A stretch of DNA of 23,278 bases, taken from NCBI GenBank assembly GCA_934402515.1, contig CAKRTZ010000033.1, positions 1-23,278 on the forward strand. Direction: 5' to 3'. This DNA is from an uncultured Lachnospiraceae bacterium. GTDB lineage: Bacteria > Bacillota > Clostridia > Lachnospirales > Lachnospiraceae. How positions within the stretch are numbered: position 1 is the first letter of the stretch; the number at the start of each line of letters is the position of its first letter. The notes beneath the pieces were generated by a model, which had not been told where the DNA came from, searched no databases, and saw nothing but the letters and a program-made list of their open reading frames with translations. Both the position numbers and the translations under genes were made by a program. Below are positions 5,552 to 14,687 of the stretch, piece after piece.

Positions 5552-8500
5552 CTACTTTAAATTTCCTTTTTGTGCAATGGTTGCAATATCAATCAGGCTC
5601 ATCTCATTCTGGTTTCCTGCGTTCTCCAGACTGGTTACCAACGCTGTAGCAGTATCCAGTGAGGTAATGCAGTTCACACCAGTCTCAATGGCGGTACGAC
5701 GAATCATAAAGCCGTCTCTGGACTTGTCACGACCCTGGGTAGGGGTGTCAATGACCAGATCAATCTTATGTCCCAGAATCAAGTCCATAACGGTGGGGGA
5801 TTCCTGATGAATCTTGTTGACCTTGCGGGCTTTTACCCCAGCCTCATTTAAGGCTGCCGCTGTGGAACGGGTTGCATAAATGGTGTAGCCTAACTTTTCA
5901 AAACGGCGGGCGATTCCGATTGCCTCACCTTTATCTGCATCCTTAACGGTAATAATCATCTGCTTGTATTTCGGCAGGTTCACGCCGGCACCCAGGAAGG
6001 CTTTGTACAGTGCCTCATGGAAGGTGGGAGCCACGCCCAGACACTCACCGGTGGATTTCATTTCCGGTCCAAGGCTGATTTCTGCACCACGGATTTTCTC
6101 AAAGGAGAATACAGGCATCTTGATGGCATAATAGTCTGCCTCCGGCTGTAAGCCCGGTTTAAAGCCCAGCTCACGGATGGTTTTGCCCAAAATAACCTCT
6201 GTAGCCAGATCCACAATGGGAATACCTGTTACCTTACTGATATAAGGCACGGTACGAGAGGAACGAGGGTTGACCTCGATGACATACACATCCTCGCCGA
6301 TAGCGATAAACTGGATGTTAATCAGTCCCTTTACATGCAGCGCCTTTGCCAGCCGGCGGGTGTACTCTGCAATCTTGTCTTTGACCAGCTTGCCAATGGT
6401 GGGTGCCGGGTAAACGGAGATGGAGTCACCGGAATGGACACCGGTACGCTCAATATGCTCCATAATACCGGGAATCAGAATATCGGTGCCATCGCATACC
6501 GCATCCACCTCAATTTCCTTACCCTGTAAATATTTATCAACGAGAATCGGGTGATCCTGGGCAATCCGGTTGATGATTGCCATAAATTCCTCGATTTCCT
6601 GGTCAGAAATGGCAATCTGCATGCCCTGTCCACCTAAAACGTAGGAAGGACGAACCAGAACCGGGTAACCTAAACGGTTTGCAACGGCTTTTGCCTCCTC
6701 TGCGGTGTAAACCGTACCACCAGCCGCACGGGGAATCTGGGTTTCCTCCAGAATCTTGTCAAACAGTTCTCTGTCCTCGGCTGCATCCACGTCCTCGGCC
6801 TGGGTTCCCAGAATGGGCACACCCATCTCCATCAGGGACTGGGTCAGCTTGATGGCAGTCTGTCCACCGAACTGTACCACCGCGCCATCGGGTTTCTCAA
6901 TGTTGACAATGGATTCCACATCTTCGGGAGTCAGCGGCTCAAAGTACAGTTTATCAGCGATATCGAAGTCGGTACTTACCGTCTCCGGGTTGTTGTTAAT
7001 GATGATGGTTTCGTAGCCAGCCTTGGAGAAAGCCCAGGTTGCATGTACGGAACAGTAGTCGAACTCCACACCCTGTCCGATACGGATAGGACCGGAACCC
7101 AGAACCAGCACTTTCTTGCGGTCGTTGCCGCCCAGTGCCTCATTCTCACAGCCAAATACGGAGTAATAGTAGGGAGTCTCTGCCGCGAACTCTGCCGCAC
7201 AGGTATCTACCATCTTATAAGCCGCTACGATGCCATTGTCGTAACGCAGCTTTTTGATATCTTCTTCCTTTTTGCCGGAAAGTCTGGCAATCACATTGTC
7301 GGGGAACTCGATGCGTTTTGCCTCCCGGAGTAAATCCACGGTAAGCTCCTCGGTTTCCAGACGATGCTCCATCTCAGTGAGAATGGCAATCTTGTCAATA
7401 AACCAGTGGTCAATCATGGTAATCTCATGAATTCTGTCATAATCGCCACCCTTACGCAGAGCCTCTGCGATGACGAAAATCCGCTGGTCATCCACAATCG
7501 CCATACGCTCGTACAGTTCTTCCAGCGTCAAATCGGTAAAGTCGTAGCTGCGCAGGCAGTCCACATGCTGCTCCAGGGAACGGAGGGCTTTCATCAAACC
7601 GCCCTCAAAGCTGTTGCAGATACTCATAACCTCACCGGTTGCCTTCATCTGGGTTGTGAGGGTACGCTTTGCAGTAATAAATTTATCGAAGGGCAGACGA
7701 GGGATTTTGACCACGCAGTAGTCCAGGGTCGGCTCAAAGCTTGCGTAGGTCTTGCCTGTGATGGCATTTTTAATCTCGTCTAAGGTGTAGCCTAAGGCAA
7801 TCTTCGCGGCAACCTTGGCAATGGGATAACCGGTTGCCTTGGATGCCAGTGCGGAGGAACGGCTTACACGAGGGTTTACTTCGATAACACAATATTCAAA
7901 ACTGGTGGGATGCAGGGCAAACTGCACGTTACATCCACCGGTAATTTTCAGTTCGTTAATAATATTTAAGGCAGAGGTACGCAGCATCTGGTACTCTTTA
8001 TCGCTGAGGGTCTGAGACGGAGCCACAACGATACTGTCTCCGGTGTGGACACCAACCGGGTCGATGTTCTCCATGTTGCAGACGGTAATGCAGTTTCCTG
8101 CACTGTCACGCATCACCTCGTACTCAATCTCTTTCCATCCTGCGATGCAGCGCTCTACCAGCACCTGACCCACACGGGACAGCCGCAGACCGTTCTCCAG
8201 AATCTCCTCGATTTCGGTCTGGTTGTGGGCGATACCGCCGCCGGAGCCACCCAGGGTGTAAGCGGGACGCAGTACCACGGGATAGCCGATTTTCTTGGCA
8301 AATTCCACACCGTCTTCCACATTTTCTACCAGAAGGGAAGGGGCGCAAGGTTCGCCGATACGCTCCATCAGGTCTTTAAACTCCTGACGTCCTTCCGCGT
8401 TACGGATGGTTTCTGCGGTGGTTCCCAAAAGCTGCACGCCATGGCTTTCCAGGAAACCGGACTCCGCCAGCTCCATGCCTAAGTTTAAGCCAGCCTGTCC

Positions 8501-8773
8501 ACCCATGTTGGGCAGTAAGCTGTCGGGTTTTTCTTTCTCAATAATCTGCTGTAAAACAGGCACGGTCAGAGGCTCAATATAAACCTTATCTGCGATGTCG
8601 CCATCGGTCATGATGGTGGCAGGGTTGGAATTAACCAGAATGACCTCCATGCCCTCCTCTTTCAGGGAACGGCATGCCTGTGTTCCGGCATAGTCAAACT
8701 CTGCTGCCTGACCAATGACAATGGGGCCGGAGCCAATTACCAGGACTTTGTGTACATTCGGATTCTTAGGCAT
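5552..8773 (-). CDS. carB: Carbamoyl-phosphate synthase large subunit
   Basis: The 1073-residue subunit makes carbamoyl phosphate from bicarbonate, ATP and ammonia delivered by CarA, feeding both pyrimidine and arginine synthesis. It shows the duplicated architecture: the first half opens with VLVIGSGPIVIGQAAEFDYA and the second with VLVLGSGPIRIGQGVEFDYC (about residue 560), each followed by an ATP-grasp domain. A C-terminal MGS-like allosteric domain follows (about 935-1073, with the TRSTAAALNEAG segment). Length equals the E. coli enzyme. Its ATG overlaps the end of carA by 8 bases (ATGCCTAA) and its ribosome site GGAGGG lies inside carA, so translation is probably coupled and subunit output balanced. 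Confidence 0.98.
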   Translation of the reverse strand: MPKNPNVHKVLVIGSGPIVIGQAAEFDYAGTQACRSLKEEGMEVILVNSNPATIMTDGDIADKVYIEPLTVPVLQQIIEKEKPDSLLPNMGGQAGLNLGMELAESGFLESHGVQLLGTTAETIRNAEGRQEFKDLMERIGEPCAPSLLVENVEDGVEFAKKIGYPVVLRPAYTLGGSGGGIAHNQTEIEEILENGLRLSRVGQVLVERCIAGWKEIEYEVMRDSAGNCITVCNMENIDPVGVHTGDSIVVAPSQTLSDKEYQMLRTSALNIINELKITGGCNVQFALHPTSFEYCVIEVNPRVSRSSALASKATGYPIAKVAAKIALGYTLDEIKNAITGKTYASFEPTLDYCVVKIPRLPFDKFITAKRTLTTQMKATGEVMSICNSFEGGLMKALRSLEQHVDCLRSYDFTDLTLEELYERMAIVDDQRIFVIAEALRKGGDYDRIHEITMIDHWFIDKIAILTEMEHRLETEELTVDLLREAKRIEFPDNVIARLSGKKEEDIKKLRYDNGIVAAYKMVDTCAAEFAAETPYYYSVFGCENEALGGNDRKKVLVLGSGPIRIGQGVEFDYCSVHATWAFSKAGYETIIINNNPETVSTDFDIADKLYFEPLTPEDVESIVNIEKPDGAVVQFGGQTAIKLTQSLMEMGVPILGTQAEDVDAAEDRELFDKILEETQIPRAAGGTVYTAEEAKAVANRLGYPVLVRPSYVLGGQGMQIAISDQEIEEFMAIINRIAQDHPILVDKYLQGKEIEVDAVCDGTDILIPGIMEHIERTGVHSGDSISVYPAPTIGKLVKDKIAEYTRRLAKALHVKGLINIQFIAIGEDVYVIEVNPRSSRTVPYISKVTGIPIVDLATEVILGKTIRELGFKPGLQPEADYYAIKMPVFSFEKIRGAEISLGPEMKSTGECLGVAPTFHEALYKAFLGAGVNLPKYKQMIITVKDADKGEAIGIARRFEKLGYTIYATRSTAAALNEAGVKARKVNKIHQESPTVMDLILGHKIDLVIDTPTQGRDKSRDGFMIRRTAIETGVNCITSLDTATALVTSLENAGNQNEMSLIDIATIAQKGNLK

Positions 8774-9962
8774 TTTCTTTTCCCTCCTTCATCATCTTGA
8801 TAAAACGGTCAAACAGATAAGCAGAGTCCTGGGGGCCTGCACACGCCTCAGGATGATACTGTACCGTGAAGATGTTCTTTCCGGTATATTTTAAGCCCTC
8901 GTTAGTGCCGTCGTTGACATTGATAAATGCCGGTACTGCCACCTTGGGGTCAAGTTTGTCCATATCCACCACATAGCCGTGGTTCTGGGAAGAAATGTAG
9001 ACACGACCTGTCTCCAAATCCTTCACCGGGTGGTTTCCACCCCGGTGTCCGTATTTCATCTTGTAGGTGTCTGCACCTGTGGCAAGTGCCATCAGCTGAT
9101 GCCCCAGACAGATACCAAAAATCGGGATATCGGTGTCATAAAGTTTCTTAATTTCCGCAATGATACCGGTACACTCCTTGGGGTCTCCGGGGCCATTGCT
9201 CAACATGATACCATCGGGGGCATCTGCGATAATCTCCGCTGCGGGGGTGTTTGCCGGATAAACAGTGACATCACAGCCTCGCTGTGCCAGAGAATGGGCG
9301 ATGTTGGCTTTCGCGCCCAAATCCAACAGGGCAACTTTCATGCCGGCACCGTTCAATTCATGGACAATCGACGGTCTGGGTTCCCGGATTCCTTTCTCGT
9401 AGGCTTCCTTATTAAAGAAAGCACTTCCGGAAATGGGGCCGTTCTCCTCTAAGGATTTCACGCCCTTTACGGTATATTTTTCTTTGCAGGTCACTTTCTC
9501 CACCACTTTTCCTGTGGTGTATGCTTTTAATTTCGGAAGAATCTCATCCAGAGAATAGTTGGCATTGGTGGTAATCATGCCGTTCATGGTTCCCTTCTCA
9601 CGAAGGATTTTTACCAGGGCACGGGTGTCAATTCCGGCGATTCCCGGTACACCGTGCTCCTCCAGAAACTGCTGGATGGTGTAATCACAACGGAAGTTGC
9701 TGGCGGTACGGGATAATTCCCGCACGATAAATCCATCGGGCCATGGCTTTGCAGACTCCATATCGTCCTTGCAGATTCCATAGTTTCCGATCAGTGGATA
9801 GGTCATACATACTGCCTGTCCTGCATAGGAGGGGTCAGTAAGCACTTCCAGATATCCTGCCATGGAGGTGTTGAATACGATCTCGCTGATGACTTCTTTG
9901 TCCGCACCGATATGGAGTCCTTCCATCACAGTGCCGTCTTCCAAAATTAAAAATGCCTGCAT
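8766..9962 (-). CDS. carA: Carbamoyl-phosphate synthase small (glutaminase) subunit
   Basis: The 398-residue subunit hydrolyses glutamine and passes ammonia to CarB. The N-terminal CPSase small-chain domain starts MQAFLILEDGTVMEG. The class I glutamine amidotransferase domain has the nucleophile in FGICLGHQ (Cys285) and the rest of the triad in QYHPEA (His370, Glu372). It is somewhat longer than B. subtilis CarA, with extra residues near 165-195 between the two domains. The start at 9962 is preferred over an in-frame ATG at 10046: AAAGGAAG lies just upstream, the family begins there, and the upstream extension would overlap the promoter and the end of the HAD gene. Confidence 0.97.
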   Translation of the reverse strand: MQAFLILEDGTVMEGLHIGADKEVISEIVFNTSMAGYLEVLTDPSYAGQAVCMTYPLIGNYGICKDDMESAKPWPDGFIVRELSRTASNFRCDYTIQQFLEEHGVPGIAGIDTRALVKILREKGTMNGMITTNANYSLDEILPKLKAYTTGKVVEKVTCKEKYTVKGVKSLEENGPISGSAFFNKEAYEKGIREPRPSIVHELNGAGMKVALLDLGAKANIAHSLAQRGCDVTVYPANTPAAEIIADAPDGIMLSNGPGDPKECTGIIAEIKKLYDTDIPIFGICLGHQLMALATGADTYKMKYGHRGGNHPVKDLETGRVYISSQNHGYVVDMDKLDPKVAVPAFINVNDGTNEGLKYTGKNIFTVQYHPEACAGPQDSAYLFDRFIKMMKEGKENA

Positions 9963-10014
9963 TCGTTTCTTCCTTTCTTCTGAGCCGTTCTGAATCGCTA
10001 CCCAAATCTTCAAA

Positions 10015-10043
10015 ATTTTATCATAGTCGACTACTCTTGTAAA
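10015..10043 (-). promoter_or_regulatory. Promoter of carAB inside the 3' end of the HAD gene
   Basis: Reading leftwards, TTTACA (10038-10043) and TAAAAT (10015-10020) are 17 bp apart, and TGA just before the -10 makes an extended -10 element. The -35 lies within the last codons of the HAD hydrolase gene. Predicted start is near 10008, giving a leader of about 45 bases. That leader is too short for a PyrR-type attenuator, and I see no terminator/antiterminator pair in it. Confidence 0.65.
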
Positions 10044-10693
10044 CACCTTTCCACGGTATTTTTTAAATCCGTGAGACTGGGCACACAGTCATAGAGAAAA
10101 GGCTCCAGTTCCGGTGTAGCGTCTGTCAAATCCGGCACCAGAACCGGCTTGCATCCGGCGCGGTAAGCGGACAGAATTCCGTTGGGGGAATCCTCCACTG
10201 CCAGACAATCACCCGGCACTTCCTCTATCTGTTCACACGCATATAAGTACACATCCGGCTGGGGTTTTCCCCATTCCACCGTCTTGGCAGAAATGATGGC
10301 ATCAAACTCTCCCGCAATCCCCAGCGCGGTTAATCTCTCTTTCGTCAAATCCAGTGCCGTAGCAGTTGCCACTGCACGTTTTAAACCTTTTTCTTTAATA
10401 TAGGAAAGAATTTCCTTTGTACCGGGTTTCAACTGGATGCCCTGGGTTTTCAGTAAATCCTCCACCAACTGTCTCCGTCTTTCCCGGACTGCAAAATAAT
10501 CCACACCGTCGCCAAACTTTTTCCGGATATGGGCTGCAGCCAGTCTTGCATCAAAGCTTCGCAGTTCCAATGCATCCTCCGGTCCGAAATCCATCACTCC
10601 AAACTCATGAAATGCCTGCTGCCAGGCGGTAAAATAGTATTTCTCGGTGTCAGTGATGGTGCCGTCCATGTCAAAAATTACTGCGCGTAACAT
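10031..10693 (-). CDS. HAD superfamily hydrolase, beta-phosphoglucomutase-like
   Basis: The 220-residue protein is a HAD subfamily I phosphatase or phosphomutase with a helical cap. Motif I is FDMDGTITDTE (nucleophile Asp8, general acid Asp10), motif II is VATAT, motif III is the Lys in GKPQPD, and motif IV is VEDSPNG. The cap lies at about residues 17-80. This layout is shared by beta-phosphoglucomutase, phosphoglycolate phosphatase and YcjU/GS1-like sugar-phosphate phosphatases, and the substrate cannot be told from sequence. The ATG follows AAAGGAA. It lies 71 bases after purL and its 3' end carries the carAB promoter, which places it between purine and pyrimidine genes, although a nucleotide role is only a guess. 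Confidence 0.9.
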   Translation of the reverse strand: MLRAVIFDMDGTITDTEKYYFTAWQQAFHEFGVMDFGPEDALELRSFDARLAAAHIRKKFGDGVDYFAVRERRRQLVEDLLKTQGIQLKPGTKEILSYIKEKGLKRAVATATALDLTKERLTALGIAGEFDAIISAKTVEWGKPQPDVYLYACEQIEEVPGDCLAVEDSPNGILSAYRAGCKPVLVPDLTDATPELEPFLYDCVPSLTDLKNTVERCLQE

Positions 10694-10720
10694 ATTTTTA
10701 TTCCTTTTTCTTCATAACAA

Positions 10721-10751
10721 GCGCAGCCGCCCCTTAACAGGGCTGCTGCGC
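10721..10751 (-). terminator. Stem-loop after purL, weak terminator or processing signal
   Basis: On the minus strand GCGCAGC-A-GCCC pairs with GGGC-G-GCTGCGC around a short loop, with one internal mismatch. Only TTGTTATG follows, so the U-tract is poor. It lies 13 bases after the purL stop codon. It may terminate partly, letting some transcription through to the HAD gene, or it may stabilise the purL mRNA end. Confidence 0.5.
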
Positions 10752-10764
10752 CATCAAAAAACTC

Positions 10765-13700
10765 TTACTTAAAATAATTTACACCGGACTCGAAAATCTT
10801 GATGTCCTGCTCACCATAGATGTTGATAGCCACTGCATCGTCACGACGCTCTACATGTGCCATCTTGCCCAGGCATCGTCCGTCCGGAGAGGTGATACCT
10901 TCAATGGAGGCATAGGAACCATTGACATTCCACTCCTCGTCCATGGAAGTGTTGCCGGATAAGTCACAGTACTGGGTCGCTACCTGTCCATTAGCAAAGA
11001 GCTTGTCAATCCACTCTGTGGGAGCAACGAAACGTCCTTCACCGTGGGAGGCGGGGGTTACATAGACACCGCCCAGTTTTGCCTGCTGTAACCAGGGTGA
11101 CTTGTTGGAAACCACTTTGGTATAAACCATTTTGGAGATATGGCGGTTGATGGTATTAAAGGTCAGGGTGGGAGAATCCTCCTTCTGCCCCACAATTTCG
11201 CCGTAAGGAACCAGACCCAGTTTAATCAGTGCCTGGAAACCGTTACAGATACCAAGAGCCAATCCATCTCTCTCGTTTAATAACTTCATGACTGCTTCTT
11301 TGATCTTCGCATTCTGGAATGCGGTTGCAAAGAATTTCGCACTTCCGTCCGGCTCATCACCGGCGGAAAATCCACCAGGGAACATAATAATCTGTGCCTG
11401 GGAGATTGCTTTCTCGAATTCATCCACGGAGGAACGGATGTCCTCAGCGGTAAGATTCTTAAAGACTTTGGTAACAACCTCTGCTCCTGCACGCTCAAAT
11501 GCCTTTGTGGAGTCGTACTCACAGTTGGTGCCGGGGAATACCGGAATAAATACGGTAGGTTTTGCTACCTTATTCTTACATACATAAATATCGGAAGCCT
11601 GATACAGTTTTTCCTCCACAGGGGTTACTTCTTTCACCGCTTTGGTGGGAAATACCTTCTCCAGTTTGCTGGTCCAGCTCTTTAATGCCTCGTCCATGGA
11701 AATGGTCACATCTCCTACCACAAAGGCAGGCTCCTCGGTGACAGTTCCCATCACACGGTAGTCCAGATCTCTTTCCTTCAGCAAGGAAAGTTTGTCTGCG
11801 GGAATCTCCAACAGGAATGCACCAATCTGGTTTTCAAACAGTTCTTCGGCATCCACATCGCTCTCGACTTTTACACCCAGTTTGTTACCGAATGCCATCT
11901 TGGACATAGCCGCAGCCACACCTTTTGCATCGGTTACATAGGCAGCCACTGCTGTTTTCTCCCAGATCAGTTTCTGAATCTGTTCATACAATGCCATGAC
12001 ATCCTCGTAAACCGGGATATCAAAATCATCCTTTTCCAGTTCAAACAGTACCAGTTTATCCCCAGCCTGCTTTAATTCCGGTGTTACCACCTGACCGCTC
12101 TTTGCCACATCCACAGCAAAGGAAACCAGGGTGGGCGGAACATCGATATCATTGAACGTTCCAGACATGGAATCCTTGCCTCCGATAGAGGGAAGTCCAA
12201 AACCTAACTGTGCATCATAGGCACCCAGCAATGCGGCGAAGGGCTGGCTCCAACGGGACGGCTCCTCGCTCATGCGGCGGAAGTATTCCTGGAAGGTAAA
12301 ACGAACCTTGCTGAAATCACCACCGTTTGCCACGATACGGGACAGGGACTCTACTACGGCGTAAATTGCACCGTGGTAAGGGCTCCAGGAGGAAAGGTAA
12401 GGGTCGAAACCATAACTCATCATGGTTACGGTATCGGTCTTTCCTTTTAATACGGGAAGTTTTGCTACCATTGCCTGGGTTTCGGTCAGCTGATACTTAC
12501 CGCCGTAAGGCATCAGCACGCTGCCTGCGCCGATGGAGGAGTCAAACATCTCCACCAGTCCCTTCTGGGAGCAGACATTCAGATCATTTAACAGGGCAAG
12601 CCATGCGCCCTTGACATCTTTCTGTTCCAGTGCCTTGGCAACTGCGGAAGTTGCAATCTTCTCGAAGTAGTTGTCCTCCTGGGAAGGCATCTCCACCTTG
12701 ACATCGGTTTCCTGATGGGCACCGTTGGTATCCAGGAAGGCTCTCGCAATGTTTACGATATCCTTTCCTCTCCATTTCAGTACCAGTCTGGGCTCCTTGG
12801 TTACGGTAGCAACTACCACAGCTTCAATATTTTCCTCTGCAATATAACCCATGAATTCGTCTAAATCCTTGGGGTCAATCACTACTGCCATACGCTCCTG
12901 GGACTCGGAAATTGCTAACTCCGTGCCGTCAAGACCCGCATATTTCTTCGGCACTTTATCCAGATCAACAATCAATCCATCTGCCAGTTCGCCGATGGCA
13001 ACCGACACACCGCCTGCACCGAAATCGTTACATTTCTTAATCAGATGGCTTACCTCTGCACGACGGAACAGTCTCTGGATTTTACGCTCGGTGGGAGCAT
13101 TACCCTTCTGTACCTCTGCACCACAGGTGGAAAGAGAACTCTCGGTATGTTTCTTGGAGGAACCGGTAGCACCGCCACAGCCATCACGTCCAGTACGACC
13201 GCCTAGCAGTACGATAATATCGCCGGGGTCGGAATTTTCACGGATGACATTGCGTCTGGGAGCAGCACCCATAACCGCGCCGATCTCCATACGTTTTGCC
13301 ACATAATTCGGATGGTAAACTTCCTTCACATAGCCGGTTGCAAGACCGATCTGGTTTCCATAGGAAGAATATCCGCTGGCAGCTCCACGCACCAGTTTCT
13401 TCTGGGGAAGTTTGCCCTTCAACGTATCTGCCACAGGAACGGTGGGATCCGCTGCACCTGTCACACGCATTGCCTGATAGACATAGCCACGGCCGGAAAG
13501 AGGATCACGGATGGCTCCACCCAGACAGGTAGCCGCACCACCGAAAGGCTCGATCTCCGTGGGATGATTGTGAGTTTCATTTTTGAAGAATACCAGCCAC
13601 TCCTCGGTGACAGGTCCTCTGCCGTCCTCGTAATCCATCTCCACAGGAACAACGATGGAGCAGGCGTTAATCTCATCGGATTTCTCCATATCTTCCAGCT

Positions 13701-14589
13701 TGCCATCTGCTTTCAGCTTACGCATTGCCATCAGGGCCAGATCCATCAGGCAGACAAACTTATCCTCACGCCCTGCAAAAATCTCGCTTCTGGTATCCAG
13801 ATAGCTGCGATAGGTGGTCTCAATAGGATCACGGTAGTAGCCATCTTCAAATTCTACATTTTTTAATTCGGTGGAAAAAGTGGTGTGACGGCAATGATCA
13901 GACCAATAAGTATCAAGCACACGGATCTCTGTCATAGAAGGATCTCTGTGCTCCTCGTCACGGAAATAATTCTGAATATGAAGAAAATCTTTGAACGTCA
14001 TCGCCAGGTTCAGGCTCTCGTACAACTCACGAAGAGGTTCACTGGACATCTGGGTAAATCCTTCGAAATAAGACACATCAGCAGGATCGTCATAGTGCAT
14101 CACCAGAGTCTTTGGTTTTTCCATGCCGGTCTCTCTGGAATCTACCGGATTGATACAATAGGATTTGATACTTGCCAGCTGTTCTTCACTGACATTTCCC
14201 TGTATCATATATGTAACAGCAGTGCGAATAATAGGCTCCTCATCCTCTTTTAAGAAGCGCACGCACTGTACCGCGGAATCCGCTCTCTGATCAAACTGAC
14301 CAGGTAAAAACTCCACGCTGAAAACCTTTGCATCTTCAGGGATCTCAATGTTTTCATGATAAAGAATATCTACCGGCGGCTCAGAAAAAACAGTGCGGCA
14401 GGCTCTCTCGAAAACTTCATTGGAGAGATTCTCCACATCATAGCGGATAAAAATACGCACACGATTCACGGTATGAATGCCTAAGAAGCTTTCAATTTCC
14501 TCCTGCAGTTCCTTTGCTTTCACCGCATAGGGTTCCTTCTTTTCGACGTAGATACGTTTGACGACGGAAACTTGATTTACGTTGTCCAT
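10765..14589 (-). CDS. purL: Phosphoribosylformylglycinamidine synthase, single-chain
   Basis: The 1274-residue enzyme performs the fourth step of de novo purine synthesis, converting FGAR, glutamine and ATP to FGAM. It is the large form with all parts on one chain: an N-terminal PurS-like region (about 1-140), two AIRS-type synthetase halves with the NHPTEIEPFGGAATCLGG phosphate-binding segment, and a C-terminal glutaminase domain from about residue 1011 (VFIPVFPGTNCEYD). The glutaminase nucleophile is Cys near 1115 in LGICNGFQ, and the conserved His is near 1182 in ASHGEGRF. I start at 14589 because GGAGG lies 14 bases upstream. In-frame ATGs at 14601 and 14610 overlap or precede that site and are less likely. 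Confidence 0.97.
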   Translation of the reverse strand: MDNVNQVSVVKRIYVEKKEPYAVKAKELQEEIESFLGIHTVNRVRIFIRYDVENLSNEVFERACRTVFSEPPVDILYHENIEIPEDAKVFSVEFLPGQFDQRADSAVQCVRFLKEDEEPIIRTAVTYMIQGNVSEEQLASIKSYCINPVDSRETGMEKPKTLVMHYDDPADVSYFEGFTQMSSEPLRELYESLNLAMTFKDFLHIQNYFRDEEHRDPSMTEIRVLDTYWSDHCRHTTFSTELKNVEFEDGYYRDPIETTYRSYLDTRSEIFAGREDKFVCLMDLALMAMRKLKADGKLEDMEKSDEINACSIVVPVEMDYEDGRGPVTEEWLVFFKNETHNHPTEIEPFGGAATCLGGAIRDPLSGRGYVYQAMRVTGAADPTVPVADTLKGKLPQKKLVRGAASGYSSYGNQIGLATGYVKEVYHPNYVAKRMEIGAVMGAAPRRNVIRENSDPGDIIVLLGGRTGRDGCGGATGSSKKHTESSLSTCGAEVQKGNAPTERKIQRLFRRAEVSHLIKKCNDFGAGGVSVAIGELADGLIVDLDKVPKKYAGLDGTELAISESQERMAVVIDPKDLDEFMGYIAEENIEAVVVATVTKEPRLVLKWRGKDIVNIARAFLDTNGAHQETDVKVEMPSQEDNYFEKIATSAVAKALEQKDVKGAWLALLNDLNVCSQKGLVEMFDSSIGAGSVLMPYGGKYQLTETQAMVAKLPVLKGKTDTVTMMSYGFDPYLSSWSPYHGAIYAVVESLSRIVANGGDFSKVRFTFQEYFRRMSEEPSRWSQPFAALLGAYDAQLGFGLPSIGGKDSMSGTFNDIDVPPTLVSFAVDVAKSGQVVTPELKQAGDKLVLFELEKDDFDIPVYEDVMALYEQIQKLIWEKTAVAAYVTDAKGVAAAMSKMAFGNKLGVKVESDVDAEELFENQIGAFLLEIPADKLSLLKERDLDYRVMGTVTEEPAFVVGDVTISMDEALKSWTSKLEKVFPTKAVKEVTPVEEKLYQASDIYVCKNKVAKPTVFIPVFPGTNCEYDSTKAFERAGAEVVTKVFKNLTAEDIRSSVDEFEKAISQAQIIMFPGGFSAGDEPDGSAKFFATAFQNAKIKEAVMKLLNERDGLALGICNGFQALIKLGLVPYGEIVGQKEDSPTLTFNTINRHISKMVYTKVVSNKSPWLQQAKLGGVYVTPASHGEGRFVAPTEWIDKLFANGQVATQYCDLSGNTSMDEEWNVNGSYASIEGITSPDGRCLGKMAHVERRDDAVAINIYGEQDIKIFESGVNYFK

Positions 14590-14642
14590 AGATAAAATCA
14601 TTTCCTCCATTTGTATTAGTGTGTAATCAACATACTGTTTTT

Positions 14643-14670
14643 ATTATACAGAGAATCTGTATTTTTGCAA
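14643..14670 (-). promoter_or_regulatory. purL promoter with palindrome in the spacer
   Basis: Reading leftwards, TTGCAA (14665-14670) and a perfect TATAAT (14643-14648) are 16 bp apart. Between them, overlapping the -10, is a perfect inverted repeat ATACAGA-TTC-TCTGTAT (14646-14662). A protein bound there would block RNA polymerase, so this is a good repressor-operator candidate. It does not resemble the Bacillus PurR box, and no purine riboswitch core is visible in the short leader (about 45 bases). Confidence 0.7.
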
Positions 14671-14687
14671 TCGTGAAGATAGATAAA

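Noticed and set aside
9963..10014. PyrR-type attenuator or riboswitch before carA
   Set aside because: The leader is about 45 bases and lacks a terminator/antiterminator pair.
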